Assembly (NCBI GenBank): GCA_900546465.1
Contig: URCX01000103.1
Span: 1-7,422, forward strand
Source of the DNA: an uncultured Bacteroidota bacterium
GTDB taxonomy: Bacteria > Bacteroidota > Bacteroidia > Bacteroidales > P3
Direction of reading: 5' to 3'
Length of the DNA stretch: 7,422 nucleotides
Part shown: positions 1 to 6,792 of the stretch, one piece after another
Layout: each line of letters begins with the position of its first letter
Position numbering within the stretch: position 1 is the first letter of the stretch
Program-made: the position numbers and the translations under genes
Notes under the pieces: model-generated
Seen by the model: the letters and a program-made list of their open reading frames with translations, nothing else
What the model was told of the DNA's origin: nothing
Database searches by the model: none

Positions 1-83
1 CCCGTTAGGTAGTATGATGCTCTGTGTTGCCCGGACTTTCCTCTCCGAATGCAAATTCGCAGCGATAGAACGATGTCGCACCG
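1..83 (-). ncRNA. rnpB: RNase P RNA, 5' part, runs off left edge
   Basis: This is the catalytic RNA of ribonuclease P, which removes 5' leaders from pre-tRNAs. Read on the minus strand, positions 43 to 29 give GAGGAAAGTCCGGGC, the near-universal 5' core sequence of bacterial RNase P RNA. It is followed by a CACAGAGCA segment and then CCTAACGGG, matching the expected order of the P4 region and the 'GGUAACGCC'-like element after it. Just upstream, CGAAT (59-55 on the minus strand) pairs perfectly with ATTCG (50-46) around a TTGC loop, consistent with helix P3. The 5' end is an estimate, taken at the GGTGCGAC stretch that should be the 5' strand of P1; its partner strand lies outside the window. 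Only about 80 bases of a molecule usually 350-400 long are present. The gene starts about ten bases after the typA stop, and I see no separate promoter in that gap, so it may be cotranscribed with typA or driven from inside it. Confidence 0.9.
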
Positions 84-92
84 TTATGTTTC

Positions 93-1907
93 TTACTCCT
101 TTGGTGTCGAATTGGCAGCACGCTTACGTGCGACCTCGTCAAGAAGTATTTTTCGTATTCTCAGATGGTTCGGAGTGATTTCAAGATATTCGTCTTCGGC
201 TATATACTCCATCGCTTCCTCCAAAGAGAACTTCTTTGCCGGTGCTATATTTACCTTTTCATCCGCACCTGCCGAACGCATGTTTGATAATTTCTTGGTG
301 ATTGTAAGGTTCACCACAATATCATCGGGTCTCAATCCCTCTCCGACGACCATTCCTGTATATACTTCATCGCCCGGAGAGACAAAGAAAGTTCCTCTGT
401 CTTGCAATTTATTGATTGAATATTCTATTGCGGTACCTGTTTCCTTTGCAATCAAAGCTCCCATTCTTCTTCCGGTGATTTCCCCCTTCCAAGGCTCGTA
501 TCCTTTCAGGCGACTTGCCATTATAGCCTCACCCTCCGACACTGTGAGTATATTGTTTCTCAATCCTATGATACCCCTTGATGGAATGGTGAACTCTATG
601 TGGCTTCTGTCTCCCTGAGCCTCTATGCTGTCTATCTCTCCCTTCCTCATGGTTACCAATTCTATCACTTTACCTGAGAATTGCTCCGGAACAACTATGG
701 TTAACTGTTCTACAGGCTCGCATTTCTTACCATCGATTTCCTTGATGATAACCTTAGGTTGTCCGACCTGCAATTCGTATCCCTCTCTACGCATGGTCTC
801 TATCAAAATCGAAAGATGAAGAATACCACGTCCGTAAACTATGAGCGAATCCGGTGAATCGGTTTCTTCTACACGAAGAGCCAGATTTTTCTCCAACTCT
901 GCGAACAACCTCTCACGAAGATGTCGGGAAGTTACATACTTACCGTCCTTACCGTAAAAAGGCGAATTATTTATCGTAAAGAGCATGCTCATCGTCGGAT
1001 CATCGACCTTTATCGGCTTCAACGGCTCCGGATTTTCCAAATCGCAGACCGTATCTCCTATTTCAAAGTCTTCCAATCCCAAAATGGCACAAATCTCCCC
1101 CGCTTCCACCGTTGTCTTTATTTTTTCCTTTGCCAAACCTTCAAAGACATAGAGTTCCTTGATTTTGGAACGCACCATCTCTCCATTGGTTTTTGCAAGC
1201 GTTACATCTTGCCCTGCAACCAACGTTCCTCTGTGAAGACGTCCCACGGCTATTCTGCCGACATACGAGGAGTAATCCAAGGAAGAAATCATCAACTGTG
1301 TATTTCCATCCGTTACATTGTAAGCAGGAATATGCTTTATTATCATATCCAGAAGATAAGATACGTCTTCCGTGGGCTGTTCCCAATCTTCACTCATCCA
1401 ACCCTGCTTTGAAGAACCGTAAACCGTAGGGAAGTCCAACTGTTCCTCCGTTGCACCGAGAGAGAACATAAGGTCGAAAACCTTTTCCTGCGTTTCGACG
1501 GGATTACAGTTCGGTTTATCAACCTTATTTATGACCACAATAGGTTTAAGGTTCAATTCTATTGCCTTTTGCAGCACAAAACGGGTTTGAGGCATAGGAC
1601 CCTCAAAAGCATCTACCACAAGCAGAACTCCGTCCGCCATATTCAACACTCTTTCCACCTCTCCACCGAAATCACTGTGGCCGGGAGTATCTATAACGTT
1701 TATTTTGTAACCCTTATATCTTATGGAAACATTCTTGGAGAGTATAGTGATACCGCGTTCACGCTCCAAATCATTATTATCCAGTATAAGGTCCTTTGTC
1801 TCTTGATTGTCGCGGAAAAGCTTTGCCTGATACAGCATTCTGTCCACGAGGGTCGTTTTACCATGATCTACGTGAGCTATTATGGCTACGTTTCTGATGT
1901 TCTGCAT
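93..1907 (-). CDS. typA: Ribosome-associated GTPase TypA/BipA
   Basis: This is a translational GTPase of the EF-G/LepA superfamily. In other bacteria it binds the 70S ribosome and supports ribosome assembly and growth under stress or cold. The 604-residue product is close to the usual length (about 607 in E. coli). Nucleotide-binding motifs are all visible: G1 AHVDHGKT at 11-18, the switch I region with RGIT at 51-54, G3 DTPGH at 73-77, G4 NKVD at 127-130 and a G5-like GSSK at 164-167. EF-G-like domains II, III and V follow, then the BipA-specific C-terminal part ending in a basic RIRKILLDEVARKR segment that is typical of the family and contacts the ribosome. The start is ATG, and MQNIRNVAIIAHVDHGKTTL is the family's normal N-terminus. 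No clear Shine-Dalgarno or TAnnTTTG box precedes it. It lies downstream of alaS on the same strand, with rnpB immediately after it. Nothing is missing or broken. Confidence 0.97.
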   Translation of the reverse strand: MQNIRNVAIIAHVDHGKTTLVDRMLYQAKLFRDNQETKDLILDNNDLERERGITILSKNVSIRYKGYKINVIDTPGHSDFGGEVERVLNMADGVLLVVDAFEGPMPQTRFVLQKAIELNLKPIVVINKVDKPNCNPVETQEKVFDLMFSLGATEEQLDFPTVYGSSKQGWMSEDWEQPTEDVSYLLDMIIKHIPAYNVTDGNTQLMISSLDYSSYVGRIAVGRLHRGTLVAGQDVTLAKTNGEMVRSKIKELYVFEGLAKEKIKTTVEAGEICAILGLEDFEIGDTVCDLENPEPLKPIKVDDPTMSMLFTINNSPFYGKDGKYVTSRHLRERLFAELEKNLALRVEETDSPDSLIVYGRGILHLSILIETMRREGYELQVGQPKVIIKEIDGKKCEPVEQLTIVVPEQFSGKVIELVTMRKGEIDSIEAQGDRSHIEFTIPSRGIIGLRNNILTVSEGEAIMASRLKGYEPWKGEITGRRMGALIAKETGTAIEYSINKLQDRGTFFVSPGDEVYTGMVVGEGLRPDDIVVNLTITKKLSNMRSAGADEKVNIAPAKKFSLEEAMEYIAEDEYLEITPNHLRIRKILLDEVARKRAANSTPKE

Positions 1908-1949
1908 TCTGTGTTCCGAATATTATTAAGACTGTTTATGTTTTGAAGA

Positions 1950-1979
1950 AACGGCATTTCGCGAAAATGAAACCCCGTT
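1950..1979. repeat. Hairpin upstream of typA
   Basis: On the plus strand AACGG (1950-1954) pairs with CCGTT (1975-1979). Inside it, CATTT (1955-1959) pairs with AAATG (1965-1969) around a CGCGA loop, leaving a five-base bulge at 1970-1974. On the minus strand it would sit in the typA leader or in an alaS-typA transcript. No T-run follows in either direction, so its role is unknown. Confidence 0.5.
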
Positions 1980-2002
1980 CCATTCTTCTCTTTCTTCCTT
2001 TC

Positions 2003-2031
2003 GTTTTACCCAAACGGCGTTTCGGTAAAAC
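2003..2031. repeat. Near-perfect hairpin downstream of alaS
   Basis: GTTTTACC (2003-2010) pairs perfectly with GGTAAAAC (2024-2031), and AAAC (2012-2015) pairs with GTTT (2019-2022), with one C-C mismatch and a three-base loop GGC. That is 12 pairs in 29 bases. It begins 27 bases beyond the alaS stop, a usual place for a 3' end. No T-run follows on the minus strand (the next bases are GAAAGGAAG), so it may be an RNA-stabilising 3' stem or an atypical terminator. It reads almost the same on both strands. Confidence 0.6.
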
Positions 2032-2058
2032 AATTCTTTATCGCATGAAATCAAGTTC

Positions 2059-4677
2059 CTATCCGAAAAGTTCTTTCTTTATCTCCTCTATCGCTTTTTC
2101 TATGCCTGAGACGTCTTTTCCGCCGGCTGAGGCGAAGTATTTCTGCCCACCGCCGCCGCCTTTGATGTGTTTGGCTGCCGAACGTATGATTTTGGAAGCG
2201 TCCTTGCCATTTGCCACAAGCTCTTCTCCCAACATAAGCGACAAAGATACCTTTCCTTCATCTGCTCCGTAAGCAATGAAACATATATTGTTGCTTTCGG
2301 CTTTGAATTTGAATGCCAAATCCTTCACCACATCGGCTTTCAACTTGCTGCAATCCCACTCCAATAAATCCACATCGCCCGTTTGCTTGATTTCTTTGCG
2401 GAGAACATCGAACAGTTGTGCCGTTTTCTCTTTCTGCAACTTTTCAAGACCGGCTTTCAATGCAGCATCGTCCTCAATCAACTTCTTGACCGATTGCACC
2501 ACATTGGGACTTGCTACAAACAAAGAGTGTATTTCTTTCAATGTATCGAGACTTTCATAAAGGAATTTCTCGAAACCCTTTCCGCTCACCGCCTCTATTC
2601 TCCTCACACCGGCTGCAACAGCGGTCTCATTCACTATTTTCACCATTCCGATTCGACCTGTTGACTTAACGTGAGTACCGCCGCAAAGCTCTATGCTGTC
2701 GCCAAACTTTATGCAACGCACCTTATCACCGTATTTCTCACCGAACAAAGCCATAGCACCCATCTCTTTCGCTTGGTCAATCGGTATATCCCTGAAATCT
2801 TCTGCCGAATAATCCTCTCGAATCATGGCATTGACGATTTGTTCCGCCTTCATTATTTCCTCGTCTGTAAGTTTTGAAGGACAGGAAAAGTCAAATCGCA
2901 AACGCATATCATCGACATACGAACCCTTTTGCTCCACATGATTGCCGAGAACCTTGCGTAAAGCATAATGCAAAAGATGAGTTGCCGTATGGTTTGCCTC
3001 TGTAGCTTTACGTAATTCGGCATCGACAGTAAGCATGAAAGGTTCTTCCAAATTCTTAGGCAGTTCCTTCACTATATGAAGGGTCAGTTTATTCTCCTTT
3101 TTAGTATCCGTTATCCTTGTTCTGCCGCCGGAGTTTTCTATAAAGCCCTTATCCCCTGTCTGACCGCCCATTTCGGCATAAAAAGGTGTGCTGTCGAAAA
3201 CAAGCTGATAGCAAACCGAATTTTTCATCGTTACTTTCCGATAACGCAAAAGCCGTGCCTCTGTCTGCAAAACATCATATCCGATAAATTCTCCCAAGCC
3301 TTCAAAAGGCACAATCTCCACCCAATCGTCCGTAAGGCTCTTTGCAGCATTACGAGAACGCTCTTTCTGAGCAGCAAGATTACTTTCAAAGCCCTGCATA
3401 TCCACTTTGTAACCTTTCTCCTGTGCCATCAGTTCTGTCAAGTCCACAGGGAAACCGTAAGTATCAAACAACTCGAAAGCAAAGTCGCCATCTATCGTCT
3501 TATTGCTGCTTTGCGAAACATACTTCTCGAACTTCAATATACCGTTTGAGAGAGTTCTAAGGAATGAAAATTCCTCCTCTCGTATTATTTTTTCAATCAA
3601 CGAACACTGCTCCTTGATTTCCGGATACTGCTCGCCCATTTGCTCTACAAGAATGTCCACCATATCACAAAGGAAAGGCTCGTTAAAGCCGAGGAATGTG
3701 TAACCGTAGCGAACGGCTCTTCGCAATATTCTTCGGATTACGTAACCCGCCTTTGCATTCGAGGGCAACTGTCCGTCCGCAATGGCAAAGCAAACCGCTC
3801 TTATATGGTCTGCACACACCCGCATGGCAATATCCTTCTCCTCATCTCCCTTGCCGTATTCCACACCGGCTTTTGCAGCAAGGTGTTTAATCATCGGTTG
3901 GAATATATCGGTATCATAGTTCGATTGTTTGCCCTGCAAAACCATGCAAAGCCTCTCAAAGCCCATTCCGGTGTCTATATTCTTTTCCTTCAAAGCCGTA
4001 AGGCTGCCGTCTGCCAAGCGATTGAACTCCATAAACACCAAGTTCCATATCTCAATCACCAAAGGATTATCCTTATTCACCAAACCCCTGCCGCAAACCT
4101 TGACTTTATCTTCCTTGTTTCGCAAATCGACATGAATTTCCGAACATCCGCCGCAAGGACCCGTCTCCCCCATTTCCCAGAAGTTATCTTTCTTGCTTCC
4201 GAATATTATTCTGTCTTCCGCAACCCACTGTTTCCAGTACTCGAACGCCTCCATGTCTGCCTTCAAACCCTCTTTCTCATCACCGCCGAACACTGTTACA
4301 TATATAATGTCCTTATCTATTCCATAGACCTCCGTCAACAACTCCCAAGCATACGCAATCGCTTCTCTCTTGAAGTAATCCCCAAAAGACCAGTTGCCTA
4401 ACATTTCAAACATAGTGTGATGGTACGTATCTCTACCCACTTCCTCCAAATCGTTATGCTTACCGCTTACTCTCAAACACTTTTGCGAATCGGCAGCCCT
4501 GAGATAAGGTTTGGTGGAATTGCCAAGGAAAATATCCTTGAACTGATTCATTCCCGCATTGGTAAACAACAGCGTAGGGTCATTCTTTACCACTATCGCC
4601 GATGAAGGCACAACGGTATGCCCTTTTGAGGCAAAAAAATCCAAAAACTTCTTTCTTACTTCCTTTGAACCAATCAT
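2059..4677 (-). CDS. alaS: Alanyl-tRNA synthetase
   Basis: This cytoplasmic class II synthetase charges tRNA-Ala with alanine and hydrolyses mischarged Ser- and Gly-tRNA-Ala. The 872-residue length matches the family (876 in E. coli). The catalytic core occupies roughly residues 1-240, with the class II motif 2 region RDTYHHTMFEMLGNWSFGDYF around 82-102 and GMGFERL near 237-243 (motif 3). The tRNA-recognition helical region follows, with RRILRRAVRYGY at 315-326. The editing domain carries the zinc site HTATH (563-567) and CGGTH (665-669), all four ligands intact. The C-terminal DHHA1 (C-Ala) domain ends with the glycine-rich HIKGGGGGQKYFASAGG at 837-853. The ATG start gives the normal MIGSKEVRKKFLDFFASKGH N-terminus and has an A-rich leader, usual in Bacteroidota. 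Its own -7 element lies about 80 bases upstream. It is not obviously linked to the barrel gene before it, because a terminator intervenes. Confidence 0.98.
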   Translation of the reverse strand: MIGSKEVRKKFLDFFASKGHTVVPSSAIVVKNDPTLLFTNAGMNQFKDIFLGNSTKPYLRAADSQKCLRVSGKHNDLEEVGRDTYHHTMFEMLGNWSFGDYFKREAIAYAWELLTEVYGIDKDIIYVTVFGGDEKEGLKADMEAFEYWKQWVAEDRIIFGSKKDNFWEMGETGPCGGCSEIHVDLRNKEDKVKVCGRGLVNKDNPLVIEIWNLVFMEFNRLADGSLTALKEKNIDTGMGFERLCMVLQGKQSNYDTDIFQPMIKHLAAKAGVEYGKGDEEKDIAMRVCADHIRAVCFAIADGQLPSNAKAGYVIRRILRRAVRYGYTFLGFNEPFLCDMVDILVEQMGEQYPEIKEQCSLIEKIIREEEFSFLRTLSNGILKFEKYVSQSSNKTIDGDFAFELFDTYGFPVDLTELMAQEKGYKVDMQGFESNLAAQKERSRNAAKSLTDDWVEIVPFEGLGEFIGYDVLQTEARLLRYRKVTMKNSVCYQLVFDSTPFYAEMGGQTGDKGFIENSGGRTRITDTKKENKLTLHIVKELPKNLEEPFMLTVDAELRKATEANHTATHLLHYALRKVLGNHVEQKGSYVDDMRLRFDFSCPSKLTDEEIMKAEQIVNAMIREDYSAEDFRDIPIDQAKEMGAMALFGEKYGDKVRCIKFGDSIELCGGTHVKSTGRIGMVKIVNETAVAAGVRRIEAVSGKGFEKFLYESLDTLKEIHSLFVASPNVVQSVKKLIEDDAALKAGLEKLQKEKTAQLFDVLRKEIKQTGDVDLLEWDCSKLKADVVKDLAFKFKAESNNICFIAYGADEGKVSLSLMLGEELVANGKDASKIIRSAAKHIKGGGGGQKYFASAGGKDVSGIEKAIEEIKKELFG

Positions 4678-4708
4678 ATCAAAGTTTCTTTATTTCTTTA
4701 ATCACATA

Positions 4709-4756
4709 CAGGCGAAACGGTTCCGCATACTACGCACCCCCACTCCGTCAAGCCTG
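4709..4756 (-). promoter_or_regulatory. Inverted repeat overlapping alaS transcription start
   Basis: CAGGC (4756-4752 read on the minus strand) is complementary to GCCTG (4713-4709). After a 3x3 internal mismatch, ACGG (4748-4745) pairs with CCGT (4720-4717). The outer arm starts directly after the alaS -7 element, so it spans the predicted start of transcription and the early leader. In E. coli, AlaRS represses its own gene by binding a palindrome flanking the start site. Whether this repeat plays a similar part is inference only. Confidence 0.35.
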
Positions 4757-4764
4757 CAAAGGTA
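4757..4764 (-). promoter_or_regulatory. alaS promoter, -7 element TACCTTTG
   Basis: On the minus strand this is TACCTTTG, an exact match to the Bacteroidota -7 consensus TAnnTTTG. It lies about 80 bases upstream of the alaS ATG. A TTG at the usual -33 spacing of 19-21 bases is absent; the nearest TTG is only 10 bases upstream. The call therefore rests on the -7 box, its position after the barrel-gene terminator, and the AT-rich DNA just upstream. Confidence 0.65.
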
Positions 4765-4824
4765 CAAAAAAATTCAAAAATCGCAGCCCGTATTCTGCAA
4801 AAGCATCACGCCTGCCGCTCCTAC

Positions 4825-4880
4825 ACAAAACAAAAGCGATGAAATCCACCCTGCCAAACGGCAAATACGAACTTCATCGC
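4825..4880 (-). terminator. Intrinsic terminator of the barrel-protein gene
   Basis: On the minus strand GCGATGAA (4880-4873) pairs perfectly with TTCATCGC (4843-4836). The long loop contains a nested hairpin TGCC/GGCA around GTTT. TTTTGTTTTGTG follows directly. A stem followed by a T-rich tract is the form of a Rho-independent terminator. It starts 23 bases after the barrel-gene stop and ends before the alaS promoter, so it separates the two units. Confidence 0.8.
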
Positions 4881-4903
4881 CTCTTATGCAAAACTGCTCT
4901 TAC

Positions 4904-5695
4904 CTAAAAGAACAGCGTACAGCCTACTTCCAAATGATTTCTTCCGAACTTCTTCTTCTTCGAGGAAGTGGATAATACGTTATCTACTCTCGACGAAATA
5001 ACATAATCCACATCATAAATACTGTAATTCACAAAAGTCTTCAAGCGATGTCCGCACATAGAGAACTCCAATCCTGTTCCGAAAGAAAGGAAAGGCTGAA
5101 AATCATCCATGGATTCCACACCGTAAACCATCTCGCCCTTTGTTCCCCTGAATGAAGACAAATCCGCACTTATCATCTCCCTCAAACCACCGCCTAAGGA
5201 GATGTTCCAAAACGTCTTATCGCAAATTCGCGTACTGTAATTCACCATTATCGGCACTTCCACGGAGTGAAAGACCGCATTATAACGGTCCTCCGCAAAA
5301 AAATCGGGATAATCCGACAAAAATCTTATATCATCGGCAACCACAAGCTTTACTTCCATATTCATATAAGCATACTTCAAGCCTGCCGAAAGGGAGAAAT
5401 TCTTGTTGAACCTGTATTCGTATGCAAAATGCAAGGAAAAACGAGACATAGCCGTAACATTCGCCGCACTGCGGAACTTCTTGAATGAATTACTTCCGAC
5501 ATCAAACACCCTGTGGTCAAAAGTCAGGTCTCCGCCAAAGCTATTCACCAAATTACAGGTGGAGAAAATATCGGTCGCTGCTCCGAAGCCGAAATTATGC
5601 TTCCTGAAATCATCGGAACGTTTCCATTTCATTTGAGCATTAAGCCCACCCAATGCAGTCAAAACCGCAAGCAAAGTAATAATTACTCTTTTCAT
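4904..5695 (-). CDS. Small outer-membrane beta-barrel protein, exported
   Basis: The 263-residue product begins with a clear Sec signal peptide: MKR, a hydrophobic stretch VIITLLAVLTALGG, then LNA with likely signal peptidase I cleavage after A20, leaving Gln21. There is no lipobox cysteine at that site. The mature part alternates polar and hydrophobic/aromatic residues in short strands, for example FSLHFAYEYRFN, FSLSAGLKYAYMNMEV, VEVPIMVNYSTRI, NISLGGGLREMI and FLSFGTGLEFSM, separated by charged loops. It ends in LEVGCTLFF with a terminal Phe, the usual signature for BAM-assembled barrels. This fits the broad outer-membrane beta-barrel/PorT-like families of Bacteroidota, probably an 8- to 10-strand barrel. 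No OmpA peptidoglycan-binding domain or plug is present, and I cannot assign a ligand or process. A basic KKKK run (246-249) precedes the last strand. It has its own promoter and terminator, so it looks monocistronic. Confidence 0.8.
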   Translation of the reverse strand: MKRVIITLLAVLTALGGLNAQMKWKRSDDFRKHNFGFGAATDIFSTCNLVNSFGGDLTFDHRVFDVGSNSFKKFRSAANVTAMSRFSLHFAYEYRFNKNFSLSAGLKYAYMNMEVKLVVADDIRFLSDYPDFFAEDRYNAVFHSVEVPIMVNYSTRICDKTFWNISLGGGLREMISADLSSFRGTKGEMVYGVESMDDFQPFLSFGTGLEFSMCGHRLKTFVNYSIYDVDYVISSRVDNVLSTSSKKKKFGRNHLEVGCTLFF

Positions 5696-5732
5696 TGTCT
5701 TTCTCTTTTAATTCAAAAATCATTTAACGGCA

Positions 5733-5763
5733 CAAAGATACACACTTTCTACAAAATAAACAA
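5733..5763 (-). promoter_or_regulatory. Promoter of the barrel-protein gene, TTG-N20-TATCTTTG
   Basis: On the minus strand TTG (5763-5761) is followed after 20 bases by TATCTTTG (5740-5733). This matches the Bacteroidota sigma-ABfr type promoter (-33 TTG, 19-21 bases, -7 TAnnTTTG). The ATG lies 37 bases downstream of the -7 box, behind an AAAAGAGAAAGACA leader with a weak purine-rich ribosome site. Confidence 0.8.
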
Positions 5764-5848
5764 GCGTTAAGAAAAAAAGATTATCAATTCTGCCAAAGAT
5801 TTGAATACAAGGGCTTTGTGTCCGATATTTTCAAGGAATTATTTCCAC

Positions 5849-6631
5849 TTATTCGGCATAAAAAGTTCCGGAAAGGAGCTTTTCAAACTTCTTTTCGGTG
5901 CAAAGACTCAAATCCGTACCGACAAATTTACCGTCCATGAATAAAGAAAATATTGTATTGGGACTTGGTGCCATGCGTGCCTGCTCCCTTGTTTCCAATT
6001 TGATGATTTCCAAAGGCACGGCATGCTTTCGAGCAAGGTCTTTCAATTCTTTGTTTACGTAATAATCCGTAAACGGACAACGTGAGGAGTAATAAGCCGT
6101 CAAGCCCTTCTTTTCGCCGCAAACACCTTCCGCAACGCACGGCAGAAAGTACGGATTCGGAGCGGCGGCATCGAACTTCATGGCAATCAAAGCAAAACCG
6201 TAAGGCAGCTTTTCCACGATAGTGAAACCATGAGCCAACAACCATTTCGTATCACTCATGAAAGGCAGCTTCTTTGTTCCTGCCACGGACACCAAACCTC
6301 TTTTTCCCTGACGCTTTGCGTCCTCTATGACGGATTGAAGCAAGGCATAGCCATGCCCTTTACCTTTGTATTGCCCCGAAACCCAAAAACAATTTATCAT
6401 TATATAGTTCGGAGCCTCCACGGCAGTCCATGCCTTTTCCGCAGGCACGTATTCGATAAACACCTTGGCTCTCTTGTTCAGTCTTCTGAACACATAAGCC
6501 TCTCCGAACTCTCTTTTCAACCATTCCTTCTTCGCCTTATAACCCTCTGCACACTTTTTATCCGAGAAAGCACAGCAAATATGTTCATCATCTATGTTTT
6601 CAATCTTCAAATCCACGTATTCCGTACTCAT
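5849..6631 (-). CDS. GNAT N-acetyltransferase with C-terminal YoaP-like domain
   Basis: This is a probable acetyl-CoA-dependent acyltransferase of unknown substrate. At the chosen start it has 260 residues. The N-terminal two-thirds is a GNAT fold: IMINCFWVSGQYKGKGHGYALLQSVI (about 77-102) covers strand beta4 and the acetyl-CoA pyrophosphate loop (QYKGKGHG at 87-94), and KWLLAHGFTIVEKLPYGFALIAMKF (129-153) is the usual C-terminal end of the fold. Residues from about 177 form a thioredoxin-like YoaP-type domain: LTAYYSSRCPFTDYYVNKELKDLARKH, then PLEIIKLET, PNTIFSLFMDGKFVGTDL and a final helix. It has one cysteine in the CPF motif (C185), not a CxxC. I chose the ATG at 6631 because MSTEYVDLKIEN is the N-terminus I know for this family and GGAGG lies just before it. 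A TTG at 6655 would add eight residues. There are eight cysteines in total. The gene stands alone, shortly after the aminotransferase terminator. I see no clear promoter; TACGATTTG near 6666 is a one-base-off match. Confidence 0.85.
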   Translation of the reverse strand: MSTEYVDLKIENIDDEHICCAFSDKKCAEGYKAKKEWLKREFGEAYVFRRLNKRAKVFIEYVPAEKAWTAVEAPNYIMINCFWVSGQYKGKGHGYALLQSVIEDAKRQGKRGLVSVAGTKKLPFMSDTKWLLAHGFTIVEKLPYGFALIAMKFDAAAPNPYFLPCVAEGVCGEKKGLTAYYSSRCPFTDYYVNKELKDLARKHAVPLEIIKLETREQARMAPSPNTIFSLFMDGKFVGTDLSLCTEKKFEKLLSGTFYAE

Positions 6632-6670
6632 ATTCCTCCATTCTTTATTACTCAATCAGCAAATCGTATC

Positions 6671-6724
6671 AAAACAAAAAAAGAACTGCTTTCCGCCGGC
6701 ATTCTATGCTTTTGCGGAAAACAG
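6671..6724 (-). terminator. Intrinsic terminator after the aminotransferase fragment
   Basis: On the minus strand CTGTTTTCCGC (6724-6714) pairs with GCGGAAAGCAG (6696-6686) with one mismatch in 11, around a 17-base loop. TTCTTTTTTTGTTTTG follows. The stem plus T-tract is a typical Rho-independent terminator. It lies about 70 bases after the aminotransferase stop and ends some 40 bases before the GNAT start, so the GNAT gene needs its own promoter in a very short space or uses readthrough. Confidence 0.8.
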
Positions 6725-6792
6725 TCCCGAGTATATACTTAAATTAAAGCCGTAAAATATTACAGTTCCCCGTCACTTTTTTTTGCGACGGT

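Larger units (their letters stand above)
1908..2058 (-). other. alaS-typA intergenic region with two hairpins
   Basis: This 151-base spacer separates the alaS stop from the typA start and has no coding potential I can support. It contains two stem-loops, listed separately. No T-run follows either on the minus strand, so I cannot call a standard intrinsic terminator for alaS here. No clean TAnnTTTG promoter for typA is visible; TAATATTCG about 10 bases before the typA ATG is a poor partial match. Readthrough from alaS into typA is therefore possible. Confidence 0.6.

Noticed and set aside
49..618. A 189-codon open frame on the plus strand opposite the typA 3' end and rnpB
   Set aside because: It overlaps two strongly supported minus-strand genes and shows no domain, signal peptide or promoter.
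3640..4401. A 253-codon open frame on the plus strand opposite alaS
   Set aside because: It lies entirely inside alaS, whose minus-strand product has all family motifs. The plus-strand translation has no recognisable domain and is a shadow of the real gene.
5765..5848. The T-tract downstream of the GNAT gene as an intrinsic terminator
   Set aside because: A run of seven T is present on the minus strand, but I found no convincing stem next to it; the CAAAG/CTTTG pairing is short with a long loop.
6230..6742. A 170-codon plus-strand open frame opposite the GNAT gene
   Set aside because: It covers the GNAT coding sequence and the terminator on the other strand, and its translation resembles no family. 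It is a shadow frame.
6770..6792. A CCGTC/GACGG hairpin directly after the aminotransferase stop
   Set aside because: The stem is five pairs with a long A/T loop and no T-tract follows on the minus strand. The stronger terminator is further downstream at 6671-6724.
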